From positions 1 to 13,317 of the forward strand of contig JARRLC010000065.1 of assembly GCA_037387425.1 (NCBI GenBank): a stretch of 13,317 nt of DNA. The letters are read 5' to 3'. Both the position numbers and the translations under genes were made by a program. The notes under the pieces were generated by a model. That model was not told the origin of the DNA, did no database searches, and saw nothing but the letters and a program-made list of their open reading frames with translations. Source of the DNA: JARRLC01 sp037387425. Its GTDB lineage: Bacteria; Pseudomonadota; Alphaproteobacteria; Rhizobiales; Rhodomicrobiaceae. Position 1 is the first letter of the stretch. Every line of letters begins with the position of its first letter. Of the stretch, positions 12,377-13,317 are shown one piece after another.

Positions 12377-13317
12377 ATGATTTGGCCAGAAATTCTTATT
12401 ATATTTGCGCTCATTCTTCTGAATGGCTTTTTCGCTATGTCAGAACTGGCGTTGTTTTCGTCTAGGCGCGGACGTCTGCAACGATACGCGCATGATGGCA
12501 AAAAAGGCGCTGTCATCGCCTTGAAGCTGTTGGAAGACCCAACGGGCTTTTTGTCTACCGTGCAGGTTGGGATTACGTTGATCGCAATCCTTTCCGGCGC
12601 TTATGGCGAAGCCATGCTGGCGGATCCATTCGCCGAGGCGCTGAAAGAGATGCCCTATCTCCAAACGCACGCGAGCACGATAAGCTCGGCTGTCGTGATC
12701 GTGACCATTGCTTATGTTTCGCTGATGGCGGGCGAACTGATCCCCAAGCGGCTGGCCTTGCGCGATCCTGAGCTGCTTGCTTGTATCGTTGCGCGCCCAA
12801 TGCAGATTTTGGCGCAGATCGCGCATCCGGTAGTGTGGATCTTGCGCAAATCCACCGAGTTGATAATGCATCTGTTCGCCACGCCTTCCGCTGATGATCC
12901 GCAGATAACTGAAGAAGAAGTCAAATCCCTTATTCGCGAAGGTGCGCAAACCGGCGTATTCGAGCAGGCTGAGCGGGATATGCTGGAAGGCGTCTTGCGT
13001 ATCGCCGATCGCACGGTGCGCACCATCATGACGCCGCGCCCTGGTGTTGCATGGCTCGATTTGAACGATACGTCAGAAACAATTATTCAAACTATCCAGG
13101 AAAGCGGCCATTCACGGTTTCCCATCGCCCGCGACGATGTCGCCAATATTATTGGCGTGGTACACACGAAAGACTTGTTCGATCAGCTCCGCAGAACGGG
13201 AAAAATTGACCTGAAAACCGCCGCGCGCGATCCTGTTTATATTCACGAAACCACGCCGATTTTAAAACTGCTGGAACACTTCAAAGGCTCCAAAGTGCAT
13301 ATCGCGGTGGTGCTGGA
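12377..13317 (+). CDS. HlyC/CorC family transporter (DUF21 plus CBS), cut by the window edge
   Basis: The frame is open from ATG 12377 to the right edge: 313 codons, incomplete at the 3' end. The start is fixed by an in-frame TAA at 12368-12370, leaving this ATG as the first start. The ribosome binding site is weak (GGATGA). Residues 1-170 are a DUF21/CNNM membrane domain with about four hydrophobic segments, including EILIIFALILLNGFFAMSE (5-23) and VVIVTIAYVSLMAGELIPKRLAL (106-128); the latter carries the conserved GE-PKRLAL motif. ITEEEVKSLIREGAQTGVFE (177-196) links to a CBS pair that begins near MTPRPGVAWLDL (218-229) and is still running at the edge. A CorC_HlyC domain would be expected beyond. 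Family members are tied to Mg2+/Co2+ efflux or metal homeostasis; the older haemolysin label is unreliable. Confidence 0.93.
   Translation, partial: MIWPEILIIFALILLNGFFAMSELALFSSRRGRLQRYAHDGKKGAVIALKLLEDPTGFLSTVQVGITLIAILSGAYGEAMLADPFAEALKEMPYLQTHASTISSAVVIVTIAYVSLMAGELIPKRLALRDPELLACIVARPMQILAQIAHPVVWILRKSTELIMHLFATPSADDPQITEEEVKSLIREGAQTGVFEQAERDMLEGVLRIADRTVRTIMTPRPGVAWLDLNDTSETIIQTIQESGHSRFPIARDDVANIIGVVHTKDLFDQLRRTGKIDLKTAARDPVYIHETTPILKLLEHFKGSKVHIAVVL

Noticed and set aside
12440..12949. 169-codon minus-strand frame near the right edge
   Set aside because: Antisense to the open CorC-family frame that starts at 12377 and has clear DUF21 and CBS motifs.
1..13317. CRISPR array, insertion sequence or phage genes
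   Set aside because: No regularly spaced repeats, no transposase, integrase or phage protein frames, and no target-site duplications found on reading the window.

Overview
The window looks like chromosomal DNA from an alphaproteobacterium of moderate GC content. This rests on the style of several proteins: a phosphomannomutase/phosphoglucomutase with the C-terminal signature RASSNKPELVVVVES, a stand-alone CpaC-type N-terminal domain, a PRA-PH (HisE) protein, and a DUF21/CBS protein with the motif MTPRPGVAWLDL. The lineage is inferred from protein character only. There is no rRNA or tRNA to place it more precisely.

Left part (1-2779). A gene-free, palindrome-bearing segment (1-341) is followed by a two-gene minus-strand unit. 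The first gene (1317-2147) encodes a protein I do not recognise, with an N-terminal membrane anchor and a probable Rossmann-like cytosolic domain. Its stop codon abuts the ATG of the second gene (342-1316), which encodes a five-bladed-propeller glycosidase-like protein of the GH32/GH68 (clan J) type without a signal peptide. About 630 bases of largely AT-rich, gene-free DNA follow. They hold a run of short hairpins and an 80-base element with perfect 12-base inverted ends, lying just after the end of asd. This left part has the look of an accessory insertion.

Middle part (2780-8283). The asd gene for aspartate-semialdehyde dehydrogenase (minus) is divergent from a UPF0324/YeiH-type membrane transporter gene (plus). 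That gene converges, across a large inverted repeat, on a minus-strand series: an EVE-domain protein, a secreted CpaC-N-terminal-domain protein, and a secreted mono-haem DUF3365 cytochrome. The mrp/apbC gene for an Fe-S carrier P-loop ATPase is divergent from the EVE gene and ends in a clear intrinsic terminator.

Right part (8284-13317). A hisE-type gene with an unusual cysteine-rich N-terminus (minus) and a GT-C membrane glycosyltransferase-like gene (minus) come first. Divergent from the latter is the phosphomannomutase/phosphoglucomutase gene (plus). The sugar-phosphate mutase and the GT-C protein could both serve cell-surface glycan synthesis, which is an inference from neighbourhood. Last is the 5' part of a HlyC/CorC-family gene (DUF21 plus CBS), which runs off the right edge.

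Most of the window is ordinary housekeeping content. The parts most worth a second look are the abutting membrane-sensor/GH-J gene pair, the structured intergenic DNA beside asd, the hairpin that overlaps the ribosome binding site of the CpaC-N gene, and the cysteine cluster on HisE.
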